Positions 22,471 through 33,730 of a DNA stretch of 64,000 bases are shown here, in pieces (position 1 is the stretch's first letter; each line of letters opens with the position of its first letter). The translations under genes and the position numbers were made by a program. This stretch comes from Achatina immaculata (lineage: Eukaryota; Mollusca; Gastropoda; Stylommatophora; Achatinidae). The notes under the pieces were generated by a model that saw only the letters and a list, made by a program, of their open reading frames with translations, was not told the DNA's origin and searched no databases. The stretch covers positions 23,326,084 through 23,390,083 of the forward strand of contig CM019719.1 in assembly GCA_009760885.1 (NCBI GenBank), given 5' to 3'.

Positions 22471-23899
22471 AGATAAGTAGATGTGCTTACCATCACTTTA
22501 AAAATATAAACAAAAACTATTTGTAAACTAATCATAAATTATGAATCACAACATAATATCAAACTGTAACATACTTTTCAGTGACACACGCACAAATGTA
22601 CATACACGCAAACAGACCCATGTGCATACACTTCACTCAGTTAGTGATGATGCAGCATTTGCTTATTCCTCCTCTTGTTTGTAACAACATTATAGTGGAT
22701 GTAGAACAGCAAATGTTTATGAATTAATCACAAAACCGATCACAGCACATTAATTAAACGGTAGTTTCGTAAATCGGTCGGGTCTAAGTCGGCACATGAA
22801 TGTATTATTATTTTTTAAATCGAATCAAAACCTTTGGACTATATGACAGTGTATTTTGAAACAAAAGTTGAAGGCGTCCCGTATGTTTCATTTCAGATTT
22901 TGTTGTGAAATATTTGTGTGATTAAAGCAAACTGTGAGCCTAAGTTGGAATCTCTGAACAGTCGAGGCAAATGGACTCCAGATCCCAGGCTAACCAGCCT
23001 CAGAGAAACAGACAAAATGGGCAGGTCTGTAAACGTTACTGTCTGTCACGAATAATGAACATTTGAAGAAAACGTGACTGCTGCGTACATTATCGGGACA
23101 AGACTTTTAATTTTAACAAATTGAGAATTCACTTATTTATTTATGAAATATCAGAGTGTTCAAAAAAAAGCACACACACACACACAATTATAACAATCAA
23201 ATGTAGCGCTATCATGCTACCGTAGTCATATTGTACAGATTCTTTTGGTACTTAATCTTTCCTCTTAGAACTGTTGTTGTTGTTGTTGTTTTTTTGTTTT
23301 TTTTGCCAGTGCAATTTTTTTTTTGCCCCTTGCTCTCTATCTTGCATATTCCATTGACCATCGACTTTAACGTTTTTCTGTTACTGTCTTCTCATAACAT
23401 TCCTTAAAAATATTTGTAGATTCTTGCAGAATTAATTCTCATGGTTTAGAATGTTTTACACCTTCCTTGAGAGTTGAGAATTTGTTTCTATAGGGAAATG
23501 TACATTCTATGGGATATGTACATTAGTATATTTTTTTTAATTTTTATTTTTCTTTCAAGCACACATATTTGCTTCTTTTTCTCATTTCTTGCCAATCTTT
23601 CACGTGCCAATATATCTAAAGCCATTCTTGCGCAGTTCCTACTCTTGATTTCATTTGTGCAATTTCCACCAACTGTTGCTGAACTGTTGCATTTAATTGA
23701 TAAAAAAATGCAGAAAAAAATTTTTTCTATGCAGGATAAGAGAGTTCATGGTGGAAAATATATATTCTAGAATAAAGACATAGTTCTATGTCAGTCTAGA
23801 ATAAGGCAGGTATCATCCAGGTATATAAACAATATACAGAGCTACTCAAAATTCGAAGCAGAAACAAAAAAAGAATGAACAGCAAAGATTTACAAAGTG
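22471..23899. other. Gene-free stretch with microsatellites
   Basis: Contains (CA)n at 23170-23186, a (GTT)n/(T)n run at 23272-23320 and AT-rich unique sequence. No gene was recognised. Confidence 0.35.
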
Positions 23900-23907
23900 T
23901 GAGTATG

Positions 23908-25149
23908 AGAATAATTATGAGAAGAACAAGGAAAAAGATAAAAATGGAAATAGCAGATGAACAGTTTGGATTTGTTGAAGGAAAGGGAACACACAATGCC
24001 ATTTATGCTTTACGAACACTAACAGAAAGAGCTTTAGAAGTACAGAAAGATCTCTACTTATGCTTCATTGATTACACCAAGGCATTTGACAAGGTGAAAC
24101 ATAGTGAAATTATTAAAATGCTTGAAGACATCAATATAGACGGCAAAGACTTGAGGATTGTAAAACATCTATACTGGCAGCAAGAAGCAGCAGTTCGAGT
24201 TGAAAATGGAATTGGAAAATACCAACCTATAAAACAAGGGGTGCGACAAGGATGTGTACTATCTCCAGACCTTTTTTCTCTGTACAGCGAGAATATTCTA
24301 AGAACAATCATCACAGAACCAGGCATAAAAATTGGAGGATACAATATTAACAACCTTCGGTATGCTGACGACACAGTACTGATAGCGGAGAACCAACAAG
24401 ACCTGCAAAATCTCTTGGATAAAGTCGCCAAAGAAAGTGAACAGAAAGGCCTTACTTTGAACATCAAAAAGACAGAGACTATGGTTATATCTAAGAAACA
24501 GAATCCACCAGCATGCAGTATTCAACTAAACGGAACTATTCTAAAGCAGGTGCAGAAATTCAAATACCTTGGAGCAGTAATAACTTCAGATGGGAAATGC
24601 AGAACAGAAATTAGGAACAGAATAGGCCAAGCAAAGACTGCATTTCAGAGAATGAGAAACATATTAGCTAACACATCCTTATCAATGAATGTTAGAAAAC
24701 GAGTCCTAAAATGCTATATTGAACCTATCTTGTTATATGGAAGTGAATCATGGACAATAGGCAAGTCTGCACAAAAATCATTGGAAGCAGCAGAAATGTG
24801 GTTTATTAGAAGAATGTTGCGAATCCCCTGGACAGCAAAAATAACTAATGAAGAATGTATGAGAAGAGCTGGAGAGACAAAAAACCTTGTCAGAAAGATA
24901 AGAGAGAGACAATGTACTTTCATAGGACATGCAATGAGAAGAGGGGGCATTGAAAATATTATAACAACAGGAAAAATAGAAGGAAGAAGATCAAGAAGAA
25001 GACCAAGAGAAATGATACTGGACAGTCTGACGGGATGGTGTGAGAGGAGATCACCAACTGAACTGATGGCCTGCATGAAGGATCGGGTACTCTGGAGAAG
25101 CATAATAGCCAACGCCAGTCGGCACAGCACCTGATGATGATGATGATGA
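23908..25149 (+). mobile_element. Family A RTE-like retrotransposon, 5'-truncated copy with open frame
   Basis: An uninterrupted frame from about 23911 to TGA 25132-25134 covers the reverse transcriptase ([37 protein letters not shown]) and the C-terminal region to the end, with a (GAT)n tail. It is nearly identical to the copy at 12329-13571 but has CAA where that copy has a stop. A likely short duplication TGAGTATG lies at 23900-23907 and 25150-25157. The N-terminal endonuclease is absent, so it cannot move on its own. Confidence 0.95.
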
Positions 25150-25157
25150 TGAGTATG

Positions 25158-25640
25158 TTTAATGTAGTCTGCTTATGTAAAAGTAGGCCTTAAATGTAAT
25201 CTAATTATGTAAATGTAGGCCTTAAATGTAGTCTAATTATGTAAATGTAGGCCTTAAATGTAGTCTAATTATGTAAATGTATATCTTAAATGTAATCTAA
25301 TTATGTAAATGTGGGCCTTAAATGTAATCTGATTATGTAAATGTAGGCCTTAAATGTAGTCTAATTATGTAAATGTATATCTTAAATGTAATCTAATTAT
25401 GTAAATGTAGACCTTAAATGTAGTCTAATTATGTAAATGTATATCTTAAATGTAATCGAATTATGTAAATGTGGGCCTTAAATGTAATCTGATTATGTAA
25501 ATGTAGGCCGTAAATGTAATCTAATTATGTAAATGTAAGCCGTAAATGTAATCTAATTATGTAAATGTAGGCCTTAAATGTAATCTAATTATGTAAATGT
25601 AGGCCTTAAATGTAATCTGATTATGTAAATGTAGACCAAT
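25158..25640. repeat. 32-bp minisatellite, about 15 copies
   Basis: The unit atgtaaatgtaggccttaaa plus tgtaatctaatt is repeated, with variants (gtatatctt, gtgggcctt). The same array type reappears at 28412-28519. Confidence 0.95.
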
Positions 25641-25691
25641 TATTTTAAAATATTATGGTTTTATAAACAATTTCATTTCAGTACCAATTCA

Positions 25692-26280
25692 GAGTTTTGA
25701 ATATCTTGGATCGCTACTAACTAATAATGGAGATACAATGAGGGAAATTAAAAGGAGGACATCTATCGCTGTTCAGAAAGTAAAACAAATAAAGAATCTG
25801 TGGAGAGGAGCAGACAGAACCACAAAAATAAGATTTTTAAGGGCATGCATCTTTCCCATAGCAACATATGCCTGTGAGACCTGGACACTTAACAAAACAG
25901 CTGAGAAACACATAAATGCCTTTGAATGTAAATGCTACAGAAGAGTTCTCCAAATATCGTGGACACAAAAAAGAACAAATATATCTATACTACAAGAGCT
26001 TAATATTGAAGAAGGCTGGCTAGTGAAGAGGATTAAAGAGAGAAAACTGAAATATTTTGGACACATTAAACGTCATGATAATTTAGAGAAGACCGTATTA
26101 GAAGGATACATAATGGTGAAAAGAAAAAGAGGAAGACCAAGACGAAGATGGCTGCAAGACATCGTTGACGATCTGGAAATGGATGCAACAGCAGCAGGCC
26201 ATCTTGCTCACAACCGAGAGGCCTACAGGAGTGCTGTTTGGGAGGCAAAGTTCCGCAAGGGACATGCAAATGAATGAATG
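25692..26280 (+). mobile_element. Family F RTE-like retrotransposon, 5'-truncated copy with 9-bp duplication
   Basis: An open frame encodes FEYLGSLLTNNGDTMREIKR, LRACIFPIATYACETWTLN, CYRRVLQISWTQKRTN, LNIEEGWLVKRIKERKLKY and KRGRPRRRWLQDIVDDLEM to the stop, then a (TGAA)n tail. The flanks carry ACCAATTCA at 25683-25691 and 26281-26289. It provides the uninterrupted reference for the two disrupted family F copies. Confidence 0.95.
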
Positions 26281-26289
26281 ACCAATTCA

Positions 26290-26665
26290 TTCTATTCAGT
26301 GATATTGTGAAAAATAATAATGGCAATAAAGAAGATATTTTTGGTTTTTTAACAGATAATTATATCAAACTGATATTGTCAAAATTAAGTACAAATCAGT
26401 GATGTGAAACTAAGGGACAGAACTGGTAGATGTTTGTTGAAGTTTGTTGTGGGTTTCTTATTGTATTGTTGGATTATTTATAGTTATCTCTCTTACCAAG
26501 CTCTCTTGCATGAGGAAATTGTATGTTGGTCCAGTTTTTGACATAGTAAACATCTTTATGTTTAATATATACTAGCTCATGAAGATGCACAATGTCTATT
26601 TTATAAAATACATTATAAAATTTCCTTGCCTTTAATGTGTCGTTTCTTGATCTCCAAATGCAAAA
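26290..26665. other. Gene-free stretch
   Basis: AT-rich sequence; nothing recognised. Confidence 0.3.
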
Positions 26666-26669
26666 ACAT

Positions 26670-26735
26670 AGCGTTGGCTATTATGCTTCTCCAGAGTACA
26701 CGATCCTTCATGCAGGCCATCAATGCATGCTGACT
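26670..26735 (-). mobile_element. Family A retrotransposon, tiny 3'-region fragment
   Basis: The sequence gcgttggctattatgcttct plus ccagagtacacgatcc matches the minus-strand family A end at 8792-8840 but lacks the (TGA)n tail. Confidence 0.75.
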
Positions 26736-27000
26736 GTTTTAAGAGTTGTTGTATTTGAAATATGATGTCTGTCTGGTATTTTATATTTTGTTAATATACA
26801 AAGGAAAAGTTTGTAGAATCCTGTGTGTTGTTGGCTGTACCAAACATGTGGACAACATTCTGCCAGATGTCATCTGTACACATCTTAAGTGTGAGAATTA
26901 ATTACATAGTTTATGAGGTGAAGTAACCAAGATGTAAACGTTCGAGGGAAAACTTTCCCTTACATTAGCAGGGCACAAAAGAAGTGTTGTTTTTAGCGTG
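26736..27000. other. Unrecognised unique sequence
   Basis: No feature was recognised. Confidence 0.3.
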
Positions 27001-27002
27001 AG

Positions 27003-27405
27003 CTTCATTCATGCAAGAAGAAGAAGAAGTCACAGTAGGAACAGCCCCAGAACTGGCAGTAGATGCAGCAAGAACAAACAGCAGCAGCAGCAGCAACAAA
27101 CGGTAGCAGGATTAGCAGCAGATGCAGCAAGAACAACAAAAACAGCTGCAACAAGAATATCATAGTACCAACAGTAATGTCAGAAACGGCAGCAATAATG
27201 TCAGTAGCAGCAGAACCAATTTTTAAAAAAAAAGAAAAAAAAAAAGGAAATAACAAAAAGAAAAAAAATAATAACAGTTGCAGAACCAAAAACAACAGAA
27301 GCAGTAATAGCAAAGACAGCATGAACAATGACAGTAGAAACAGCAACAACAGTAGCAGCAAGAATTACACTATTGGCAACCTCAACAAAAAAAAAGAGAC
27401 CTGAT
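27003..27405. repeat. CAG/CAA/AAC-rich low-complexity region
   Basis: Degenerate trinucleotide repeats (gcagcagcagcaacaa) run into poly-A. Both strands have open frames of purely low-complexity composition with no domain, so I do not call a gene. Confidence 0.7.
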
Positions 27406-27512
27406 ACTAAATGTAAACAAAGACAAATCTTGAGATGTGCTGCATTAGTAAATAACCTGTCAGTACATATTACACACAACAAAAGCCTGTTTCAAATACA
27501 CACAAAAATTAC

Positions 27513-27627
27513 AGCAGAGGTTCTCAGCTCTTTATTAACACATCCCTAAACAAACAGTGGTATATGACCCTACCCTAGACCCCAGAAAACATTAATTTAT
27601 TTCACAACTTGGGGTTGGAAACCACTG
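27513..27627. mobile_element. Possible short hAT-like non-autonomous element
   Basis: The left end (cagaggttctcagctc) and the reverse complement of the right end (cagtggtttccaacccc) resemble hAT termini around a 110-bp interior. No clear duplication was seen. Confidence 0.35.
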
Positions 27628-28127
27628 CAGGACAGAATGCCTAAATTTCATACTCTGCTAATTACTTTATTTAAATCAACAAAACCATTGTTTTGTGAAA
27701 ATTTGTTCTGATCTGTTTCTTCTAACAGAGAAACCCATATTCTGCTAAAAATGTTCAGTGTGAATCATCAACAGATTATCTTTCATCATCTGATCCTATT
27801 CATTAATGTTTAAACAATGGCACAGTAGTTTACTTTCATGAATTGATGATCCAGTATTTAACTAACAGCTGATCATTCTCTTTTCTGCATGAATTTAATA
27901 TGGATCTCTATATATATTGCCAGAGATGTTACAAATGGCTCTTTTTGTATCAAAAGATGGTTTTGAAGTAGATAAATATTAACTGTCTGTGGAAGCTACC
28001 AAATATTATTTGAAACACATCATTTAAGAAATAAAATGGTAAATCTATTACCTTTTATTGTCATTTATGATGACTTTTTTTTTTCTACTTTCATTGCTTC
28101 TTATTTTCCCAGAAAGGTAAAGATGCT
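27628..28127. other. Gene-free stretch
   Basis: AT-rich sequence; nothing recognised. Confidence 0.3.
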
Positions 28128-28275
28128 TGTCTGATGATGACATTGTCAGGTCCAACATAGCTGACAAAAACCTTGTCTCATCTTCCTTTGGTGATCCCAG
28201 GGAAACTTTTATGTCACTTCAGTGGGGTAGGGATCAACGTGTTCTCCATGGTGGTGGAGCTTTATGAAAATAACC
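28128..28275 (+). mobile_element. SINE-2 copy, diverged
   Basis: It contains aacatagctgacaaaaacct, ggtgatcccagg, ggggtagggatcaacgtg and ccatggtggtggagc in the same order as the defined SINE-2. The 3' portion is missing or unrecognisable. Confidence 0.6.
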
Positions 28276-28411
28276 TTCTTCTTAGTCAATTCCATGAATT
28301 AAAGATCTGTGCTACATTTCACTCTTGATTGAGCTCAATGTTTGAGCTCTGGAATCACCACAACCCCCTGTGTGGAACTTGGGATTTGGGCACATGCCTG
28401 GGAAGCAAAGA

Positions 28412-28519
28412 ATGTAGGCTGTAAATGTAATCTAATTATGTAAATGTAGGCCGTAAATGTAATCTGATTATGTAAATGTAGGCCTTAAATGTAATCTAAT
28501 TATGTAAATGTAGGCCTTA
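28412..28519. repeat. 32-bp minisatellite, about 3.5 copies, the same unit as 25158-25640
   Basis: The copies read tgtaaatgtaatctaatta and gtaaatgtaggccgtaaat, matching variants in the array 2.8 kb upstream. Confidence 0.95.
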
Positions 28520-29813
28520 CTGAGCGTGACCGTAAAGTGCAACCAAATAGGGTTCAGCATTGGGCCAGCAGCCCTATCTGGTAAAATAAATATGACAGCT
28601 ATGAAAATCTCAACAAGAGGAACAATTATTACTGGGAGAGGAAGGATGCAGAGATGGATAGGTCATAGACTTCAAAGACCTACCATTAACATAAACAGAC
28701 AGTCTCTTCACCTGAAATCCCCAGGGTAAGAGGAAACAAGGAAAGATCTAGAAACGCCTGGCAAAGGGGGTCTTGAAGTAGAGATAAAATTAAAAAAAGA
28801 TTGACTGTAACTGGAGATGGATTGAAGAAGCAGCCTGGGACTAATTTAGATCCTTTGTTGATGGCCTATGGCCTATGCCCTATATAGGGGTAAAGAAGGC
28901 AAGGAGACAGGGGGAGGGAAGGGATCATCACAAAATTTCTTACACTGAAGAGAAGTCTACAGTTACAGGATAAATGTCAGTCAATCTACTAACCAACAAA
29001 TCTCCCTGCTATAACAGATCCTTCCTTACATTACTTTAATACAGTTTCCTCCATCTTTTAAACCTTCACCTTCAATGTACACACACAAACTATCATTGAT
29101 ATGGTCAGGACTACTGCTAAGTTATATTTTGTACAAGATTAGGCTAATAAACCTGTACAAAAACAGGCCCTAGTTATAGAAACAGGATGCAAAATGTCTG
29201 GTGTCACTGCAAACAAGTAAAAAAGATAACCAGCTGACCTAATTTGAAACACAAAGGACATACAAAATTTACAGGTGCCAAGGCCAAGCTGGCTTTATGG
29301 CATGAGCGCCCTTGAGGAGGACTATCTTAAACACTTGTAGATGAACAGGGCCTCTGAAAGAAATTTTAGAAGATGGCTGCAAAACTGTTTTCTCTCCTAC
29401 TGATCAGCCATTTTGTTTTCATCCACTGTAGACCTCCCCCCCCCCCCATTCCCCAATATGAGAAGCCATCCAGTCTGGGAAGCAATACACCCACTGGACC
29501 TCACCCCCCCCCCCATTTTCAGTGGGTGTATGGATCCACACATGGCTTGGGAAAGTCCCTATAGCATGTTTAGATTATATAGAATATTAGACAAGTATGA
29601 AGGTTTCTAATTTGATACCACACATGTGGCAGTGGGTGGAGGGAGGTGCAGAGGAAATGTCACTGACTTCATGGGTCCGCAACCTGAAATATGTTGGGAA
29701 ACACTAGATGCAATGATCAAAATAGAAGTTTGATTAACAGAAACAGATGTACATTGCATAGATTGTGGATTGTTTTATTAATATTTATAAATTGCATTTC
29801 TTCTTACAAAAAG
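28520..29813. other. Gene-free stretch upstream of the bZIP basic-region exon
   Basis: It contains two poly-C tracts (29433-29441 and 29503-29513) and a hAT-end-like sequence at 29675-29709 (reverse complement ctagtgtttcccaacatatt). No upstream bZIP exon could be identified. Confidence 0.35.
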
Positions 29814-29912
29814 AATGATTCATCAGAGGCAGACGAGCGGAAGAAAAAAAACAGTCTGGCTGCAAAGAAATGTAGGCAGCGCAAACAAAAGATGGCTGAA
29901 GAATTGAAGGAA
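29814..29912 (+). CDS. bZIP transcription factor, basic-region exon (internal exon, gene is 5'-partial)
   Basis: This 99-nt exon encodes 33 residues holding the DNA-contact helix of a bZIP protein. The motif N13-S-L-A-A-K-K-C-R21 matches the family signature N-x-x-A-A-x-x-C/S-R. The distance from Asn13 to the first zipper leucine (L31) is 18 residues, the canonical register. It is bounded by an acceptor (tacaaaaag) and a strong donor GTAAGT at 29913-29918, and both ends are phase 0. The family binds DNA as nuclear dimers. FOS, ATF3, JDP2 and BATF have a similar exon of about 100 nt that stops just after the first zipper leucine (from memory), so this gene probably belongs with them. Oddity: the basic stretch before Asn13 (DERKKK) looks about four residues shorter than in ATF3. 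The upstream exons were not found. Confidence 0.85.
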
Positions 29913-30049
29913 GTAAGTATCCATATTGTACTGACATCTAGTAACAGAGATGTTTCCTAGGAGTATTTTCAACACTGTTCCATGGAGAGGGACCTTAGTA
30001 ACATTTCATTCACATGTTACAAGAAATAAATTATTTAATATATTTTTTT

Positions 30050-30430
30050 AAAGTTTAATCTACAACTTGTATAGGCTACTGAGTTTATCTACAACTTATA
30101 TAGGCTATTAAGTTTAATCTACAACTTATGTAGATACTGAGACTATTGGGTTTAACTTACAATTTATATAAGCTGTTGAGTTGAATCTACAACTTATATA
30201 GACTGTTGAACTTAATCTATAACTTATATAGGCTGTTGAGTTGAATCTACAACTTATATAGGCTGTTGAACTTAATCCATAACTTATATAGGCTGTTGAG
30301 TTGAATCTACAACTTATATAGGCTGTTGAACTTAATCCATAACTTATATAGGCTGTTGAGTTGAATCTACAACTTATATAGGCTGTTGAGCTTAATCCAT
30401 AACTTATATAGGCTGTTGAGTTTAGTCTAC
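30050..30430. repeat. 30-bp intronic minisatellite with 60-bp higher-order period
   Basis: The units ggctgttgagttgaatctac and ggctgttgaacttaatccat alternate, each followed by aacttatata, so the homogenised repeat is a 60-bp dimer. There are about 12 monomers. The array lies in the bZIP intron. Confidence 0.95.
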
Positions 30431-30811
30431 TAAGACCATATATCTTCTTTGGCAAATATTAACAATTTCAGATTTGATCAAAAGTCAGTTTTCATTACAG
30501 TTCCAAAGAAAGCAGAATCTGGTTGACAGAACATCATCAGATTTATGAATCATGTCACTTATGGAAAGAAAAGAAAAAAAAGATTGTTACAGAATTTACA
30601 GCAGAAAAATTCATTACTCTGTATTAAAATCAAATGTGCAATCTCAGGAAATAAAATCAAGACTTCATTGACTTCATTGATTACACCTAAGTTTTTTACC
30701 AGAGTGAAGACATACCAAAAATGCTTTAAAAAACCTGATATTGGTAGTCATGTTAAAAGATATACTAGGAATATTGAAAGGAATAAAGAGCTACATTAAG
30801 AGTGAATAATC
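30431..30811. other. Intronic sequence
   Basis: No feature was recognised. A plus-strand frame at 30545-30799 is Lys/Thr-rich with no domain. Confidence 0.3.
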
Positions 30812-30880
30812 TTATCTTACATCTTACACTCTTCTCATGCCGTTAAACGTCACATAGGGCTCTTATGGTACTTTGTCAAG
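30812..30880 (-). mobile_element. Dispersed repeat R3
   Basis: The core catgccgttaaacgtcacat agggctc and the flanking atcttatcttacatctta match the other R3 copies. Confidence 0.6.
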
Positions 30881-31129
30881 TTTTCCTGTTTTCAGAAAGC
30901 TTTTCACCCTCATCAAAGGATTTTATGGATCCTAATTTGGCCTCTCTTAACAGTGTCCTCTTTAGAGTTTCATGTGGTTGACTTCCTCTTCTTCGGCTTG
31001 TGAATAATGATGCTAGTGAACATCAACAGAAAATATGAGTATTAAGATAAGCATGATAATCTTCATTCTTGACCTAATTTTGTAATACAATGAAAAACAA
31101 TATTTATTTATTCATTTAATTTGGGTTTT

Positions 31130-32690
31130 GCTGTGGAGAGGAACAGATAGAACCACAAAAATAAGATTTTTAAGGGCATGCATCTTTCCCATTACAACAT
31201 ACACCTTTGAGACCTGGACACTTAACAAAACAGCTGAGAAACACATAAATTCCTTTGAATGTAAATGCTACAGAAGAGTTCTTCAATTAAATATCATGGA
31301 CACAAAAAAGAACAAATATATCCATACTACAAGAACTTAACTCTTTGTATACTGGGGGTGTTTCCCTCAAAAGACCAAGGGGGGTAAATTTCACAATGTG
31401 AAATGGGATGGTTGTCACATTTAAAAGAATGACAAAGGCATAATCTGATCTGTAGTATGAAGTATTCTACCTTATTTTGAAGAAGAAAAAATGTATTTTG
31501 TTTTTCAAATAAAATTTTTAACATTTTGTTAGTATACAACAAAAAAAAAGAGCTAAGAACTGAGAAGAAAGAGTGGAAAATGAAGTAATAAAATAAATTT
31601 TTTGTCACTTACCCATCAAGTTAATCCACTGTAGTTGTTTATATAATTCCATAATGAATAAAAATGTACACAAACATCTGTTCTTTAACATATCTTCCAA
31701 AATTTACATGAAAATATGCACTAGTTATGCATTCACAGCAAACTAAAAACACCAAGTGGGTGGGTAATATTTACATGAAAACAAGTGGGCGGTCGTTGAC
31801 TAATATTTACCAGAAAACAGGCCATTGTGTTTTGGTTTTTGTTTTTTTTTTAAATTTGAAGCATTCTACAACATTTAATTTTTTAAATTACACAATCTCC
31901 AGCATTACTTATTGTGATATTACAGCTAGTACTAGCAAAAAGCTGAGAAGTAGTATCACCAGCTACCCTTCTAACACATTTTGCTGCTGGACCAAAAAAA
32001 ACACGAAAAATTCTTTCAATCACTGCCACGTGGCTCGGCCGAAAATTTACAATTTCTACTATTATATTCTCTACACCACAGTCTAGACAATTTTAAATTA
32101 AATTATGAGCTTGTAATGCAGAAATATGCTGCTCTGGATGAAAGAAACTAGCACTGGAAGCCATATTTGTTGATAAACAAAGGCCTAGCGACGATAAACT
32201 TTGAAAAACTGGCTTTAAATGAACAAAGAATCGCTCTGTTTTCTGCTCAAACCACGCGCTTAATGTGGACAACTGAATTCCAGAAGGAAGTCAACTGCTG
32301 GTTTTAAGATACTTTGATTATTTTCAAAATTAGAGAGCTACAAACCATCATCGCGCCTCGCGTCTATAAGTATATCGTAATAGGGATACAACCACGCAGG
32401 ACGCGTGTCCAAATACCCAAAGAGTTAATATTGAAGAAGGTTGGCTAGTAAAGAGAATTAAACATAGAAAACTTAAATATTTTGGACACATTAAACGTCA
32501 TGAGAATTTAGAGAAGACCGCCTTGGAGGGATACATAATGGAAAGAAGAAAGAGAGAAAGACCAAGGCGAAGATGGCTGCAAGACATCATTGATAATCTT
32601 CAAATGGATGCATCAGCAGCAGGGCATCTTGCTTACAACCGAGAGGCCTACAGGAGAGCTGTTATGGAGGCAAAGAATGGCAGCCTGATA
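31130..32690 (+). mobile_element. Family F retrotransposon fragment split by a piggyBac-like element
   Basis: The left part (31130-31340) encodes LWRGTDRTTKIRFLRACIF, ETWTLNKTAEKHINS and the CYRRVLQ motif. The right part (32425-32690) encodes LNIEEGWLVKRIKHRKLKYF-like sequence and RRRWLQDIIDNLQMDAS. Removing 31341-32424 and one TTAA restores colinearity with the copy at 25692-26280. The fragment lies in the bZIP intron in the sense orientation. Confidence 0.9.
31341..32424. mobile_element. PiggyBac-like non-autonomous element (1,084 bp) with TTAA duplication
   Basis: Flanked by TTAA at 31337-31340 and 32425-32428. The left end CTCTTTGTATACTGG and the right end, read in reverse complement, CTCTTTGGGTATTTGG form imperfect inverted repeats. 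The uninterrupted site is seen in two other family F copies (cttaatattgaagaag). No transposase domain was recognised inside. TTAA targeting is the hallmark of piggyBac transposases. Confidence 0.85.
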
Positions 32691-33111
32691 TATGATGGAA
32701 AGGATGCATGGGGCAAGAAAAAAGGTTGAGACCAACTGATAAAGAGCTAACATAAATCTATTCTTGTGAGAACTGGACAGAAAATGAACAGAAACTTAAG
32801 TAAAAAGGATGTTGTCATGATGAAAGATGCAACAGACTGTCGGAAGAAACAACTAAAAGATTATTCATAATATAAAAAGAAATCAGAAGGAAAAGAAATT
32901 AACAATTTCTTGGACTAGTCATGTGAAGACAGAAGTTACTGCAATCATGGAAAACTCAAGGGAAGAAGAAAGAGAGGGAAACTGACAGAAAGCTCTCTCA
33001 GTGGGGTTCATGAGTGGCATTGAAAATTAAATGCAAAGAACATTTTTTAAAAATGGGGAAATCCAGTTATCACATCTATTAGATTAACACTTTATGAATG
33101 AATTCTGCTCA
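32691..33111. other. Intronic sequence
   Basis: AG-rich sequence, possibly an older retrotransposon end (GRRKRGKLTESSLSGVHEW-like frame near 32960-33020). Too decayed to assign. Confidence 0.3.
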
Positions 33112-33190
33112 GTTATATCTTATCTTATATCTTATATCCTTCCCGTGCCGTTAGACGTCACATAGGGCTCGCAAAGTAGTTCGCCAATAT
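33112..33190 (-). mobile_element. Dispersed repeat R3 with long tail
   Basis: The core ccgtgccgttagacgtcaca tagggctcgc is preceded on the plus strand by ttatatcttatcttatatctt, i.e. a GATATAA-type tail on the minus strand. This is the clearest R3 3' end. Confidence 0.65.
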
Positions 33191-33730
33191 TACTATTTCG
33201 CAGCGCGTAATACGCCGATCTCCATCTTGACCGGAAGCTCAGTTATAGCATTGCAAGTTATATAATACTTAAAAAGTTGTTTAACCCTTTCTCATCCAAT
33301 TTAAAAAAGTGAAAAGGTGCTTGGAGAATCTAAACTATTATAACTTTATTTTGTTGTTTTCTGTTGATTGTCATTTTTGTGTCGTTCTTCCAGTGAAATC
33401 TGGCTGCAGTGTGAAGTGTATAAAAAACATTGTTTCATAAAGTAACAATTAATTTAATGTAATGAATTTTTTTTATGCATACTTTTGAACACTTTGTAAA
33501 ACTGTGAGCCACCTGTCAACATTTGCTTATCTAATGTCTGATCAATTTATATAATGAATTTATACTTTCTATGCACTCTCTCAGTCATTCATTGGAACAC
33601 TTTTGACAAAAGTTCACTATAAATGAAAACCAAATTTCTTTCTGTTTGTTGAAAAACAAAATGTCAGAGAAATGTTCTCAAATGTATAATTTCATTTTTT
33701 GTAACTTTGTTTACACTTGTAAAATTTCAG
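33191..33730. other. 3' part of bZIP intron
   Basis: AT-rich intronic sequence with no feature other than the acceptor at its end. Confidence 0.4.

Larger units (their letters stand above)
29913..33730 (+). other. Phase-0 intron of the bZIP gene
   Basis: It runs from GTAAGT to a TTTCAG acceptor, 3,818 bp. It splits the bZIP domain between basic region and zipper, a position also used in FOS/ATF3-type genes. It contains a 30-bp minisatellite, an R3 repeat at each side of a family F retrotransposon fragment, and a piggyBac-like element nested in that fragment. Confidence 0.85.

Noticed and set aside
27003..27405. Polyglutamine/asparagine-like protein
   Set aside because: The region is a degenerate CAG/CAA repeat with poly-A, open in several frames and lacking any domain or splice context.
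29373..29610. Short open frames with a signal-peptide-like start and proline-rich stretches
   Set aside because: The prolines come from two poly-C tracts, two frames overlap, and no domain or splice context supports a gene.
31727..32086. 119-codon frame inside the piggyBac-like element
   Set aside because: Composition is Tyr/Asn/Thr-rich with no transposase motif, so the element is best seen as non-coding.
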